The notes: a model not told the origin generated them from the sequence alone. Shown: positions 1-7,428, numbered from the stretch's first letter. The stretch: 7,748 nt of DNA from Anaerolineae bacterium (GCA_016927095.1 JAFGNI010000303.1:1-7748), one strand, 5' to 3'. A program made the numbers and translations.

Positions 1-35
1 AGCTTGTCTCGTTCAACCTGGGGCAGCTCTAGCGA

Positions 36-1425
36 TCAGGTTCGCGCCTCCGTGGGCGTAAGCGTGATCAGGGCCACGGCACAGGGGCCAAGGACGAGGT
101 GCGCCGTGGGGTCACTGGGATCGAGTGTGCCTGACGCTACGGGATCGAAACAACGATGTCTGTCGATCAGGTGCACGGTATAGGTGAGGTTCAGACCGCG
201 CCGTAGGCCCAGTATCTTGAGATCGTGGGTCTCGGCGCTGCCTGGGCACGGCGCAGCTCCCGAGGGGGGAGCAAACCGGGCGATCAGAATCGCCGCCTCT
301 TCGTCTTTGGGTTTGCCGGCAGCGAGGCACTGAAGTGCGCTGTCTTCGGGCATGACGGTGGTCTCCAGCCTACCGGAGTATGAGCAGAGCTGGTTGAAGG
401 CCTTGAACGCGTAGAAGGCTTTCTGGGGCACACCGTAGTAGTCGAAGATGCCGCAGTAGAGCGACGATGGCTGCCCGTCGTAGTAGGTGGCGACATCCAC
501 CGGGCTATCCTGCAAGTGGGCAAGGGTTGTCGCGACGAAGGCGGCGCCTTCGTGGCTCTTCTGTCGCTCGAAGGCTGCCCGCCGGCTGACTTCCTGTCCA
601 GGCTCCCAGATGGGTCCCTCAAACGGCGTGTAGTTCCACTCGTTGAGGTGGCTGGTGGCGTTGGCGTAGCCGTACGCTGACAGCAATCGTTCGACGTCCT
701 GGGCATGGCCACGGATGACCTGCGGCTCGGTGGTGTACTTGTGCCAAGATACGAAGTCCAGCGGGCTGCGGTGAGACTGGCAGTGGGCGAGGAAGTGCCT
801 CAGGAAACCGGCAGCGGGGTGGGGCGGTTCTAGTTTGGCTGTTGCAGGTCCACCCACCTGGAGGCTGGAGTCGTAGGCCTTCAGTAGTTTTGATGTCCTC
901 TCATAGAGATCAAAGTACTGCTCGAAGGTGCCGGTCCACATCCGGTCTCCGATGTCGGCCTCGTTCCAGACCTCCCAGTAGGCCACGCGGTTGCGATAGC
1001 CATTGGCCCAGCCATAGTTGTAGTGCTTCACAATCCCTAGGCAGATCCTAGCCCACTTGTCAAAGTCCGGGGGTGGGTGGGTGTAGGTCTTCTGCTCTGT
1101 ATGTTCGATACTGACGCCAAGACGGTAGATGATCTGTGCGCCAGTGTCGACGATTCGCTGCAGATAGGCGTCGGTGCGAGCGAAATCGTAGGCTGCCCGA
1201 TCCTCAGGGTCTGCGCCAAAATCGGGAAAGACCTGGGGAATGTCCACCTCGCGCGGGTGGGGCCAATTAGGATCGTGGAGGCGCACGTATGGGACGCCGA
1301 TCTCACGGTAGCGATGGGCGACGTCGACGAGGGAACCATACATACCCCACCGGTCCGTTGTTCAGGCCATGGAGTCGCTTGATCTGGCCGATGATCCGGC
1401 TCAGATCAACGGTGATCGCAGGCAT
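36..1425 (-). CDS. GH39-like glycoside hydrolase, frameshifted near its N-terminus
   Basis: This is a probable retaining beta-glycosidase of clan GH-A, closest by eye to family GH39 (beta-xylosidase / alpha-L-iduronidase group). The uninterrupted frame 36-1343 encodes 435 residues and shows VPYVRLHD near residues 17-24, the acid/base block WEVWNEAD (Glu128) and the nucleophile block HLNEWNYTP (Glu235). The roughly 107-residue spacing suits GH39. The first ATG of that frame (1343) is preceded by an in-frame TGA at 1362-1364 and cuts off the conserved first strand. That strand lies in another frame from ATG 1425, with LHGLNNGPVG at residues 18-27. Removing one G from the GGGG run at 1345-1348 joins the two into 462 residues. 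There is no signal peptide, so it is probably cytoplasmic. The ATG at 1425 lies 24 bases after the acetyltransferase stop, which suggests cotranscription, although only a weak AAGAAG precedes it. The fold and retaining mechanism are fairly sure; the substrate is unknown. The gene may be intact if the extra base is a sequencing error. Confidence 0.82.
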
Positions 1426-1449
1426 CGCACTTCTTAGCGTGGCTGATCA

Positions 1450-2001
1450 TCAACGCGCTTCTCGCTCCATGTAGTACTCGGGCTCTGCCGGGAAGTAACC
1501 CACGGCTTTCCGCACCTGCTGACGGACGATGCGGAAACCCATCTTGGTGTAGAGCGCGATGGCCCGCGGATTCGCCAGCTGGACGGTCAAGCTCATCACC
1601 GGCGGTCCGACCTCACGGGCGATGCGCAGCAGTTGCTCCATCAAGGCGTGGCCTAGGCCTGCACCGCGATGGGACTCCCGCAGACAGATGCCAAAGACGC
1701 TGGCACGGCTGGCCTCGTCCTTCCAGGTATACCAATCGTAGCCGATGATCTGGTTTGTTGTTGCATCCTCGGCAACAACGCAGACCAGCCTCGAGTCGAG
1801 CGCACGCGCGGCCTTCTTCGCAGCGTCGATGGAGGTGAGCCGGGGTGGGCAATAGAAGCGCCACGTCTCGCGGGGCAAGGCGCCATAGAAATCGGCCAAG
1901 GCCTCAGCATCTCCGGTTTCCAGCAGGCGTAGGACGGCCTCCCGCCCATCTTTCAGGCTGACCGGGACTGGAGGGAAACGTGTTCTGTCCTCAGGGCGCA
2001 T
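1450..2001 (-). CDS. GNAT family N-acetyltransferase
   Basis: This is a 183-residue protein of the GCN5-related N-acetyltransferase fold, which transfers an acetyl group from acetyl-CoA to an amine. The acetyl-CoA loop (motif A) is visible as RGAGLG at residues 112-117, preceded by the beta-4 strand ASVFGICLRES and followed by the helix HALMEQLL. Motif B is NPRAIALYTKMGFRIV at residues 144-159, with the usual Asn and Tyr. The N-terminal part (VSLKDGREAVLRLLETGD) is the typical first strand and helix. The start at 2001 fits the domain boundary, but the Shine-Dalgarno is poor; the ATG lies 19 bases after the membrane-protein stop, so translation may be coupled. The acceptor (small molecule, ribosomal protein or other) cannot be told from sequence. 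The link to the neighbouring GH39-like enzyme is positional only. Confidence 0.9.
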   Translation of the reverse strand: MRPEDRTRFPPVPVSLKDGREAVLRLLETGDAEALADFYGALPRETWRFYCPPRLTSIDAAKKAARALDSRLVCVVAEDATTNQIIGYDWYTWKDEASRASVFGICLRESHRGAGLGHALMEQLLRIAREVGPPVMSLTVQLANPRAIALYTKMGFRIVRQQVRKAVGYFPAEPEYYMEREAR

Positions 2002-2020
2002 GGGGCGATCTCAGGGCTGC

Positions 2021-2527
2021 CTACCTCCTGCCAACCACACCACCAAAGAGCAGGGAGACGCCGATGGCTATGAGGATGAGTGGCCAGATCAACTCCCATT
2101 GCCCGACCGCTATGCCGAAGAGGACGATGGCCCAGATGAGGTTGCCGAGGATGGGGCGACGGTATTCAGGCATGAGCAGCCGCGCGACCACGCCGACAAG
2201 GACAAGGACTCCGGCTCCCAGGAAGAAGAGCTGCCACACGCCAACCCACGCTTCGATCTCAAACGGCATATCGAAGCCGGTGTCGCCTAACTGGATGCGC
2301 CAGCTCTTCAGCCAGCCCAAGTTGTTGGCCAGCAAGACGAGTCCGGCCCACACGAGTGTTGCCGCCCAGACCATGGATCCGACAGGATCCTGGCGGTGCT
2401 TCTCTTCGAACGACTTCTCCTCCGTCTTCTCGTTGTACTTCTCCTCGTGTTTCTGGAGCTCTTTCTCCTCCATTGCATGGTCCTTCTCATCATACCCGCG
2501 ATCGTTCTCCGACTGCTGCTCACTCAT
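2021..2527 (-). CDS. Four-helix membrane protein with charged N-terminal tail (DUF5668/LiaF-N-like)
   Basis: This is a 168-residue predicted inner-membrane protein of unknown function. Residues 1-47 are very hydrophilic and rich in Glu, Lys, Asp and Gln, probably helical or coiled. Four hydrophobic segments follow at about 51-69, 94-117, 128-142 and 146-163, ending in a short basic tail (GRR). The last segment, IWPLILIAIGVSLLFGG, resembles the Trp-Pro-Leu-(I/L)3-x-Ile-Gly helix of the LiaI/LiaF-like transmembrane region (DUF5668 type), seen in small membrane proteins sometimes linked to envelope stress; this likeness is by eye. I chose the ATG at 2527 over the in-frame ATG at 2569 because GAGGAGGT sits 7 bases upstream of 2527. 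It is the first gene of the leftward block and has a good promoter candidate. Confidence 0.8.
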   Translation of the reverse strand: MSEQQSENDRGYDEKDHAMEEKELQKHEEKYNEKTEEKSFEEKHRQDPVGSMVWAATLVWAGLVLLANNLGWLKSWRIQLGDTGFDMPFEIEAWVGVWQLFFLGAGVLVLVGVVARLLMPEYRRPILGNLIWAIVLFGIAVGQWELIWPLILIAIGVSLLFGGVVGRR

Positions 2528-2534
2528 TGGGCTA

Positions 2535-2542
2535 ACCTCCTC
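2535..2542 (-). promoter_or_regulatory. Strong ribosome binding site of the membrane-protein gene
   Basis: On the minus strand this reads GAGGAGGT, nearly the full anti-Shine-Dalgarno complement, with 7 bases to the ATG at 2527. It decides the start of the membrane protein against the upstream in-frame ATG at 2569. Confidence 0.85.
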
Positions 2543-2573
2543 AGATGCCTCCGGATTGCACGCCGCCAACTCC

Positions 2574-2602
2574 AGTATAAGACGAAACCCACACGATCAC
2601 AA
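2574..2602 (-). promoter_or_regulatory. Candidate sigma-70-type promoter for the leftward block
   Basis: On the minus strand a TATACT -10 box (2579-2574) is preceded by TTGTGA (2602-2597) as a partial -35 box, with a 17-base spacer. Transcription would start near 2567, giving a leader of about 40 bases that contains the strong ribosome binding site. The -10 box is one base from consensus and the -35 box matches at 4 of 6 positions. It is located by eye only. Confidence 0.5.
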
Positions 2603-2730
2603 CAAGATAGGCATTTTGCTTCACAGAGATCTGCTATATCATCAAAGCGTCGGGGATGCAGGTTGGCTTTGGATGCAGGACATTCGTTGCTGGCCTCATA
2701 CCCGCTCAGGTGCTTCCACACTCACAACGA

Positions 2731-2738
2731 AGGGAGGT
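2731..2738 (+). promoter_or_regulatory. Ribosome binding site of the aldo/keto reductase
   Basis: AGGGAGGT is followed by 6 bases and then ATG at 2745. This fixes the start of the reductase, although its reading frame stays open for more than 750 bases upstream. Confidence 0.85.
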
Positions 2739-2744
2739 CTAGAT

Positions 2745-3743
2745 ATGGAGTACACGCGACTGGGGCGTTCGAACTTGGAGGTGAGCAAGGTTTGTCTTGG
2801 GACAATGCATTTCGGCACCCGCACGCCTGAGGACGAGTCTTTCCGGGTCATGGACAAGGCCTTGGAGATGGGAATCAACTTCTTCGACACAGCCAACGTC
2901 TATGGGCGACCGGACACGGGTCTGACTGAGTCGATCATCGGTAGGTGGCTAGCCCAAGGGGGCGGACGTCGTGACCGCATCGTGCTGGCGACCAAGGTCT
3001 ACAGCCACATGGTTGAAGACCCGGGGCCAAATCAGGCTCGAGGTATATCGGCGTACAAGATCCGTCGCCACTGCCAGGACTCGCTGAGGCGACTCCAGAC
3101 CGATCATATCGATCTCTACCAGGTCCACCACATTGATCGCACGATCTCGCTCGAGGAATACTGGCGCACCTTCGAGCGCCTGGAGAACGATGGCGACATT
3201 CTGTATACCGGAACGAGCAACTTCCCAGGGTGGGGGCTGGCCAAGTTCCAGATGGCGGCATGGCAGCGCGGGCTGGTGGGGATCATTTCCGAGCAGACGC
3301 AGTACAATCTGTTCAACCGCATCCCGGAGCTTGAGGTACTGCCCGCGGCACAGAATCTCGGGATCGGCGTCATACCCTATATGCCGCTGGCTGGGGGGCT
3401 CCTTACGGGCAAGACGGTGGTGAAGCCAGGTTCGCGCACAGCCCAGGTTTGGGCGGAATACGGTTTCTCTGACGACCGCCAGCCACAGCTGGACGCCTTC
3501 TCGGCCCTTTGCCGGTCAGTCGGCGAGGCAGAGCACGTGGTGGCTATTGCCTGGACCTTGGCGCAGCCGGCGGTGGCATCAGCGATCGTCGGCGTACGCA
3601 CGGTGGCGCACTTGGAGGGGCTGGAACGCGCGGCCGCGTTGGCGCTTGATGCCGACGTACTGGCGCGCTTGGATGAGATCTTCGATGTCAACCGTGGCCG
3701 GCCCCTCAAGCTGGCCCCGGCTCCAGAGGCGTATGCTTGGTAG
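2745..3743 (+). CDS. Aldo/keto reductase (NAD(P)H-dependent oxidoreductase)
   Basis: This is a 332-residue TIM-barrel oxidoreductase that interconverts carbonyls and alcohols with NAD(P)H, probably in the cytoplasm. The start EYTRLGRSNLEVSKVCLGTM is the classic family N-terminus. The catalytic tetrad is visible: Asp48 and Tyr53 in FFDTANVYG, Lys84 in LATKV, and His128 in YQVHHID. Later blocks are TGTSNFPGW (155-163), SEQTQYNLFNR (182-192), PYMPLAGGLLTG (211-222) and the C-terminal cofactor-binding segment IVGVRTVAHLEG (281-292). It ends in APEAYAW, common in the AKR11/AKR12-like bacterial proteins. The start is set by AGGGAGGT six bases upstream. The substrate is not predictable; a sugar or sugar-derived aldehyde is a guess from the neighbours. 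A stem-loop separates it from the GH92 gene, so it may belong to a different transcript. Confidence 0.93.
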   Translation: MEYTRLGRSNLEVSKVCLGTMHFGTRTPEDESFRVMDKALEMGINFFDTANVYGRPDTGLTESIIGRWLAQGGGRRDRIVLATKVYSHMVEDPGPNQARGISAYKIRRHCQDSLRRLQTDHIDLYQVHHIDRTISLEEYWRTFERLENDGDILYTGTSNFPGWGLAKFQMAAWQRGLVGIISEQTQYNLFNRIPELEVLPAAQNLGIGVIPYMPLAGGLLTGKTVVKPGSRTAQVWAEYGFSDDRQPQLDAFSALCRSVGEAEHVVAIAWTLAQPAVASAIVGVRTVAHLEGLERAAALALDADVLARLDEIFDVNRGRPLKLAPAPEAYAW

Positions 3744-3770
3744 TGGGTCCCCTGCTGAGGCGTACGGTTC

Positions 3771-3803
3771 GACGGGCTTGGTGGGTGACGTTCCAAGCCC
3801 GTC
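3771..3803 (+). terminator. Perfect 11-bp inverted repeat between the reductase and GH92 genes
   Basis: GACGGGCTTGG (3771-3781) and its exact complement CCAAGCCCGTC (3793-3803) flank an 11-base loop, starting 27 bases after the reductase stop. The position suggests a transcription terminator or an mRNA-stabilising hairpin. No T-run follows (the next bases are ATCGACTGCG), so it is not a classical intrinsic terminator. It could instead be a regulator-binding site or attenuator ahead of the sugar genes. Confidence 0.5.
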
Positions 3804-3858
3804 ATCGACTGCGCCTCGCCGGGCGGACTACCGTCTCTGCTTGTTGATAAGGAACTAG

Positions 3859-6048
3859 ATGCCAGCCCCGACAGATACGGAGTATGCGGCTTTAGTCGAT
3901 CCGTTCCTAGGGAACGGGGCTTCCGACCTCCCGCCGACGGAGGGGCTGGCGGCCAGGTGGTTCTGGCCCAAGGCTCAGACGGGCAACACGCATCCCGGGG
4001 CCTGCGGCCCCTTCGGTATGGTATCGGTCGGTGCCTACTCGGGCGCCTATGTGACAGGCTACGGCCTGCATGCGCCCTCTTACGATGGGCAGCCTGAGCG
4101 CCTCTTCGATGACTACACAGCCATAGGATTCACGCACTTCCAGCAGAGCGGCACCGGGGCTATCGGCAGCTACTACAACTACCTTCGTGTCACGCCCTTC
4201 GTTGGCAGCTTCGATCAGGTGGGGGAGCGGTGGACCTTGGTGGGAGAGCAGGCCTCTCCCGGCTACTACGCGACGGAGTTAGCCGGTTCGGGTATCAGGG
4301 CCGAGCTGACTGTTTCCGCGAGGGCGGCCGTACATCGCTATGCTTTCCCTCAAGGTGCGGATGCCACGCTGGCGATCGATATCTCCGCGGGGGGCCTGAT
4401 CCTGGAGACGATGCGCACCATCCCAACCCAGGCCGGCTTCGAACTTGTCTCTGACCGCGCTCTGGAGGGCCGTGTTGTGGTGGAAGGTATCCCCCTCTAC
4501 TTCTACCTGGAGACCGACAGCGCGGCCAGGAGTTGGGGGACGTGGTCGGGCAGAACGCCCGACCCGAGCGAGAAGCTGAGCTACCGAACGGCCATAGCGC
4601 CAGAGACCTACCGGCCCTTCGGTGCCTTCTTCACCTTCGGCGCCGCAAAGGCGCGTCAGGTGGAGATCAAGGTGGGTTTCTCAGTGAGTAGCTTCGAGCA
4701 AGCGCGGGAGAACGTTCGCGCCCTGGACGGTCAGGACTTCGACGCAGTCGCCGCGGCTACGCACCAATGCTGGGAGCGTGCGCTGTCGTGCATCCGGGTA
4801 GCAGGTGGCACGGCGGCACAGCGCAGCATCTTCTATTCCCTGCTGTACTTCAGCTTGCTCAAGCCATCGGACTTCGGGACGCCCTATTGGGACGGAGATG
4901 GGCCGTTCTATTTCGACTTCGCCACGATGTGGGACATGTACAAGACGCAGCTGCCCCTCGTGCTCACCCTCTTCCCGGAGCGGGGAAGTGATGTGGCCAA
5001 TGCACTGCTGAACCTGGCCGACCATTTCGGTGTCTTCCCCAACGGATTTGTGATGAGCCGTGACATCCACGCGTTTGATGGACAGGCGAGTTGTCTGGCT
5101 CACGTCACGTTGTCGGATGCCTATGGACGTGGTCTCGGCGGCATTGACTGGAAGCGGGCCGTGCATCTGATGGCTACGGCCTTCAAGACCAGGCGCCCGG
5201 CAGAATTCGTTCGGGAGGGCAAGGTTCTGCCGTACACACACACGCTGGACCTCGCGTACGCGGCCTTCCTGACGACGCGAATCGCCCGAGCGGAAGGCGA
5301 GGATGCCATCGCGGAGAAGCTGGCGCCGTTGGCTGCGAACTGGCGCAACGTCTATGACCCAGGAACTGGACTCCTAAGCGAGGACTCGCCTTACTATGAG
5401 GGCACGCTGTGGAACTACTCGTTCCGGCTGTTCCACGATGTGGGGGGGAGAATCGGGCTATTCGAGAGTGAGGAGGCGTTCGTCGACGTCCTCGACCGGT
5501 TCTTTGGATTTGGCCAACCACCCTGTGAGCAGGTGGTGCGCAGGCCCTACGAGGGTGCGATGGAGCGGGGCTTTGCCTTGGGCCGGTGGGAGGGCCTGAA
5601 CAATGAACCAGACATGGAGGCGCCCTACATCTACATCTATGCCGGGAGGCCCGACCGGACGGCCAAGATCGTGCGGACGGCGATGCGGTCACAGTTTCAC
5701 ACTGGGCGTGGAGGTCTACCGGGCAATGATGACTCGGGTGGAACTTCCTCCTGGTTTGTCTGGAGCGCGATTGGCCTTTTCCCGGTAGCCGGACAGGACA
5801 TCTTTCTGATCGGCAGTCCTTTGTTCAGCAAAGTCACGCTCGCTCTGGCGGCTGCGACCTTCCGCATTGAGGCTCGGAACAACAGCGACGAGGCAGTCTA
5901 CGTGCAGTCGGCGACGCTCAATGGTCAACCCTTGGACCGTGCATACCTGCGCTATGCCGAGATTGCCGCCGGTGGCACGTTGGTGCTGGAGATGGGGATC
6001 AACCCATCGGAATGGGGTCGGGAGGACCGGCCGCCATCGTATGGATAA
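3859..6048 (+). CDS. GH92 family alpha-mannosidase-like protein, no signal peptide
   Basis: This 729-residue protein is of glycoside hydrolase family 92: calcium-dependent, inverting exo-alpha-mannosidases, many of them alpha-1,2-specific. Family blocks seen in order are LVDPFLGNG (12-20), THPGACGPFGMV (44-55), FTHFQQSGTGAIG (91-103), TMWDMYKTQLPL in the middle, YYEGTLWNYSF with Glu514, NNEPDMEAPYIYIYAGRP from 581, GLPGNDDSGGTSSWFVWSAIG from 619 with Asp624/Asp625, and IGSPLFSKV from 651. The length matches the GH92 catalytic unit. The N-terminus (MPAPTDTEYAALVD) has no hydrophobic stretch, whereas well-known GH92 enzymes are usually secreted, so this one is probably cytoplasmic. The central segment around NGFVMSRDIHAFDGQ differs from the usual family wording, suggesting a distinct subgroup. 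The start is supported by AAGGA five bases before ATG. It heads a tight run with the glycosyltransferase and the phosphorylase. I infer an alpha-mannosyl-solute substrate; the family assignment is firm. Confidence 0.93.
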   Translation: MPAPTDTEYAALVDPFLGNGASDLPPTEGLAARWFWPKAQTGNTHPGACGPFGMVSVGAYSGAYVTGYGLHAPSYDGQPERLFDDYTAIGFTHFQQSGTGAIGSYYNYLRVTPFVGSFDQVGERWTLVGEQASPGYYATELAGSGIRAELTVSARAAVHRYAFPQGADATLAIDISAGGLILETMRTIPTQAGFELVSDRALEGRVVVEGIPLYFYLETDSAARSWGTWSGRTPDPSEKLSYRTAIAPETYRPFGAFFTFGAAKARQVEIKVGFSVSSFEQARENVRALDGQDFDAVAAATHQCWERALSCIRVAGGTAAQRSIFYSLLYFSLLKPSDFGTPYWDGDGPFYFDFATMWDMYKTQLPLVLTLFPERGSDVANALLNLADHFGVFPNGFVMSRDIHAFDGQASCLAHVTLSDAYGRGLGGIDWKRAVHLMATAFKTRRPAEFVREGKVLPYTHTLDLAYAAFLTTRIARAEGEDAIAEKLAPLAANWRNVYDPGTGLLSEDSPYYEGTLWNYSFRLFHDVGGRIGLFESEEAFVDVLDRFFGFGQPPCEQVVRRPYEGAMERGFALGRWEGLNNEPDMEAPYIYIYAGRPDRTAKIVRTAMRSQFHTGRGGLPGNDDSGGTSSWFVWSAIGLFPVAGQDIFLIGSPLFSKVTLALAAATFRIEARNNSDEAVYVQSATLNGQPLDRAYLRYAEIAAGGTLVLEMGINPSEWGREDRPPSYG

Positions 6049-6053
6049 GGGAG
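6047..6053 (+). promoter_or_regulatory. Ribosome binding site of the glycosyltransferase, overlapping the GH92 stop
   Basis: AAGGGAG overlaps the TAA stop of the GH92 gene (6046-6048) and sits 6 bases before ATG 6060. It favours this start over the in-frame ATG at 6012 and points to coupled translation. Confidence 0.75.
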
Positions 6054-6059
6054 AAACGT

Positions 6060-7418
6060 ATGAGCAACATCGCCATGGTTCACTACAAGGTTGGGGGGAC
6101 TGACGGTGTCTCCCTGGAGATGGACAAGTGGCGTCTGGTTCTCGAGGAGATGGGGCACCGTGTCCACTACTGCGCGGGTGATCTGGGCAGCGTGGAAGGC
6201 ACGCTGATCGAGGAGATGTACCATCACCGGGATGACGCTCATCGTCTCTATGCCAATACTTTTCTGGCTCTGCGGGACTACGCCGACGAAGCTGCCTATC
6301 GGGATGAGCTCTACGGCAAGGCCGACATCATTGAGGCCAAGTTCAAAGCGTTCATCGCTGACAAGAAGATCGACTTCCTGATTCCCGAGAATGTCTGGTC
6401 GGTAGCTGTCCACCCCTCGGCAGCCATTGCCATCACGCGAGCGATGCGGGACTTGGACTTACCTGCATTGGCTCACAATCATGACTTCTACTGGGAGCGA
6501 CGGGACGGTGTGGCCTTGACCTGTGCTACGGCGATTGAGTATGCGCAGAAGTACCTACCACCTCGCAGCCCGTTGGCGCGCCACGTGACCATCAACAGCC
6601 TGGGCCAACAGCAGCTGTGGGAGAGGAAGGGCATAGAGGCTGCTGTGGTGCCGAACGTCTTTGAGTTCGAGGCTGGTCCCTGGCAGGTGGATGCTTACAA
6701 CGCCGATCTGCGCAGCCGGATTGGGCTACGGGACAACGACGTGATGGTGCTCCAGGCCACGCGCGTGGTCTCACGCAAGGGCATTGAGCTCGCTGTGGAT
6801 TTCGTCAAGGCGCTGGACTCACCCAAACGTCGGGCACAGCTCAGGGCCAGCGGACTCTACAATGGACAGCCCTTCGACGATGACAGCCGGATCGTCCTGG
6901 TGTTGGCGGGCTACACGCAAGATGATACCACGGGCTACACCGCCGCCCTCAAGGAGAAGATCGCCGAGTCCGGCATAGATGCACTTTTCATAGAGGATCT
7001 GGTCGGCGGGCGGCGCGAGCTACGGGACGGCGCGAAGGTCTATTCTTTGTGGGATACGTACGTCCACGCGGATTTCATCACCTATCCCAGTCTGTGGGAG
7101 GGGTGGGGCAACCAACTTCTTGAGGCCCTGCGTGCGAAGGTGCCCATCATGCTCTTCGAATACCCGGTCTATACGGCTGATATCAAAGACAAGGGCTTTC
7201 GCGTTGTATCCTTGGGAAGCGAGATAGAGCGCTATGATGCCCGCGGTCTAGCCCAAGTGGCATCATCTGTCATACAGACGGCTGCCGACGGTGCCGTGGA
7301 GCTTCTGACAGACGCCGGACTGCGGCAAGAGGTCGTAGATCACAACTACGCTCTCGGTCAGCGCTTCTACTCGTTGACATCCCTGCGCGGCTACCTGGCC
7401 CCCCTGGTAGTGACATAG
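6060..7418 (+). CDS. GT4-type (GT-B fold) glycosyltransferase, possible mannosylglucosylglycerate-type synthase
   Basis: This 452-residue protein is of the retaining GT-B glycosyltransferase class, which transfers a sugar from a nucleotide-sugar donor. The N-terminal domain opens with IAMVHYKVGGTDGVSLE, the Gly-rich acceptor-side loop at residues 11-20. The C-terminal donor domain begins near residue 222 with VMVLQATRVVSRKGIE (Arg239, Lys240, the usual phosphate-contacting pair). It contains the GT4 E-x7-E motif in LWEGWGNQLLEAL (Glu347 and Glu355). There is no signal peptide or membrane segment. ATG 6060 was chosen for its Shine-Dalgarno and because the Rossmann strand begins right after it. 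It lies 11 bases after the GH92 stop and 10 bases before the phosphorylase-like gene. That setting suggests the acceptor is a small solute, such as glucosylglycerate receiving mannose, and not cell-wall glycan. The class is firm; donor and acceptor are inference, and sucrose- or trehalose-type synthases are alternatives. Confidence 0.88.
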   Translation: MSNIAMVHYKVGGTDGVSLEMDKWRLVLEEMGHRVHYCAGDLGSVEGTLIEEMYHHRDDAHRLYANTFLALRDYADEAAYRDELYGKADIIEAKFKAFIADKKIDFLIPENVWSVAVHPSAAIAITRAMRDLDLPALAHNHDFYWERRDGVALTCATAIEYAQKYLPPRSPLARHVTINSLGQQQLWERKGIEAAVVPNVFEFEAGPWQVDAYNADLRSRIGLRDNDVMVLQATRVVSRKGIELAVDFVKALDSPKRRAQLRASGLYNGQPFDDDSRIVLVLAGYTQDDTTGYTAALKEKIAESGIDALFIEDLVGGRRELRDGAKVYSLWDTYVHADFITYPSLWEGWGNQLLEALRAKVPIMLFEYPVYTADIKDKGFRVVSLGSEIERYDARGLAQVASSVIQTAADGAVELLTDAGLRQEVVDHNYALGQRFYSLTSLRGYLAPLVVT

Positions 7419-7422
7419 GAGG
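7417..7422 (+). promoter_or_regulatory. Consensus ribosome binding site of the phosphorylase-like gene
   Basis: AGGAGG begins inside the TAG stop of the glycosyltransferase (7416-7418) and is 6 bases from GTG at 7429. No ATG is better placed, so this supports the GTG start and coupled translation. Confidence 0.85.
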
Positions 7423-7428
7423 CTGGCT

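Larger units (their letters stand above)
2528..2744. promoter_or_regulatory. Divergent intergenic region
   Basis: This 217-base spacer lies between the starts of the membrane protein (leftward) and the aldo/keto reductase (rightward). Its middle (about 2575-2645) is AT-richer than the flanking genes, as expected of a promoter region. It holds the leftward promoter candidate, both ribosome binding sites and no credible small gene. A rightward promoter must lie here if the reductase is first in its operon, but I find only weak matches, such as TATATC at 2635-2640 without a good -35 box. Confidence 0.6.

Noticed and set aside
1..35. Possible gene fragment downstream of the GH39-like gene at the left edge
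   Set aside because: Thirty-five bases with no ribosome binding site or recognisable start do not support a feature.
1345..1348. Programmed ribosomal frameshifting in the GH39-like gene
   Set aside because: The GGGG run is not a known slippery heptamer, and I see no stimulatory Shine-Dalgarno or stop codon directly at the shift. A plain one-base insertion is simpler.
2528..2569. Upstream in-frame ATG at 2569 for the membrane protein
   Set aside because: It would add 14 residues encoded across the Shine-Dalgarno GAGGAGGT, which clearly serves the ATG at 2527, and would begin at about the predicted transcription start.
2612..2640. CATTTT, 17 bases, TATATC as a rightward promoter for the reductase
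   Set aside because: The spacing is right but the -35 box is too far from consensus to support a call.
1980..3743. A 587-codon plus-strand open frame that would fuse about 255 residues to the aldo/keto reductase
   Set aside because: The extra part is antisense to the membrane-protein and acetyltransferase genes, is rich in Ser and Pro, and has no domain. A strong ribosome binding site and the classic reductase N-terminus place the start at 2745.
3771..3803. Firm call of a rho-independent terminator
   Set aside because: The stem is perfect but no T-run follows, so it is listed only as a tentative terminator or regulatory hairpin.
4681..5241. A 186-codon minus-strand open frame inside the GH92 gene
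   Set aside because: It is antisense to conserved GH92 sequence, shows no recognisable domain, and long antisense frames are common in GC-rich genes.
6012..6059. Upstream in-frame ATG at 6012 for the glycosyltransferase
   Set aside because: It overlaps the GH92 coding end and adds 16 residues with no family likeness; AAGGGAG before 6060 and the Rossmann strand right after it favour the later start.
5952..6413. A 153-codon minus-strand open frame across the GH92/glycosyltransferase junction
   Set aside because: It is antisense to two well-supported genes and shows no domain or ribosome binding site of note.
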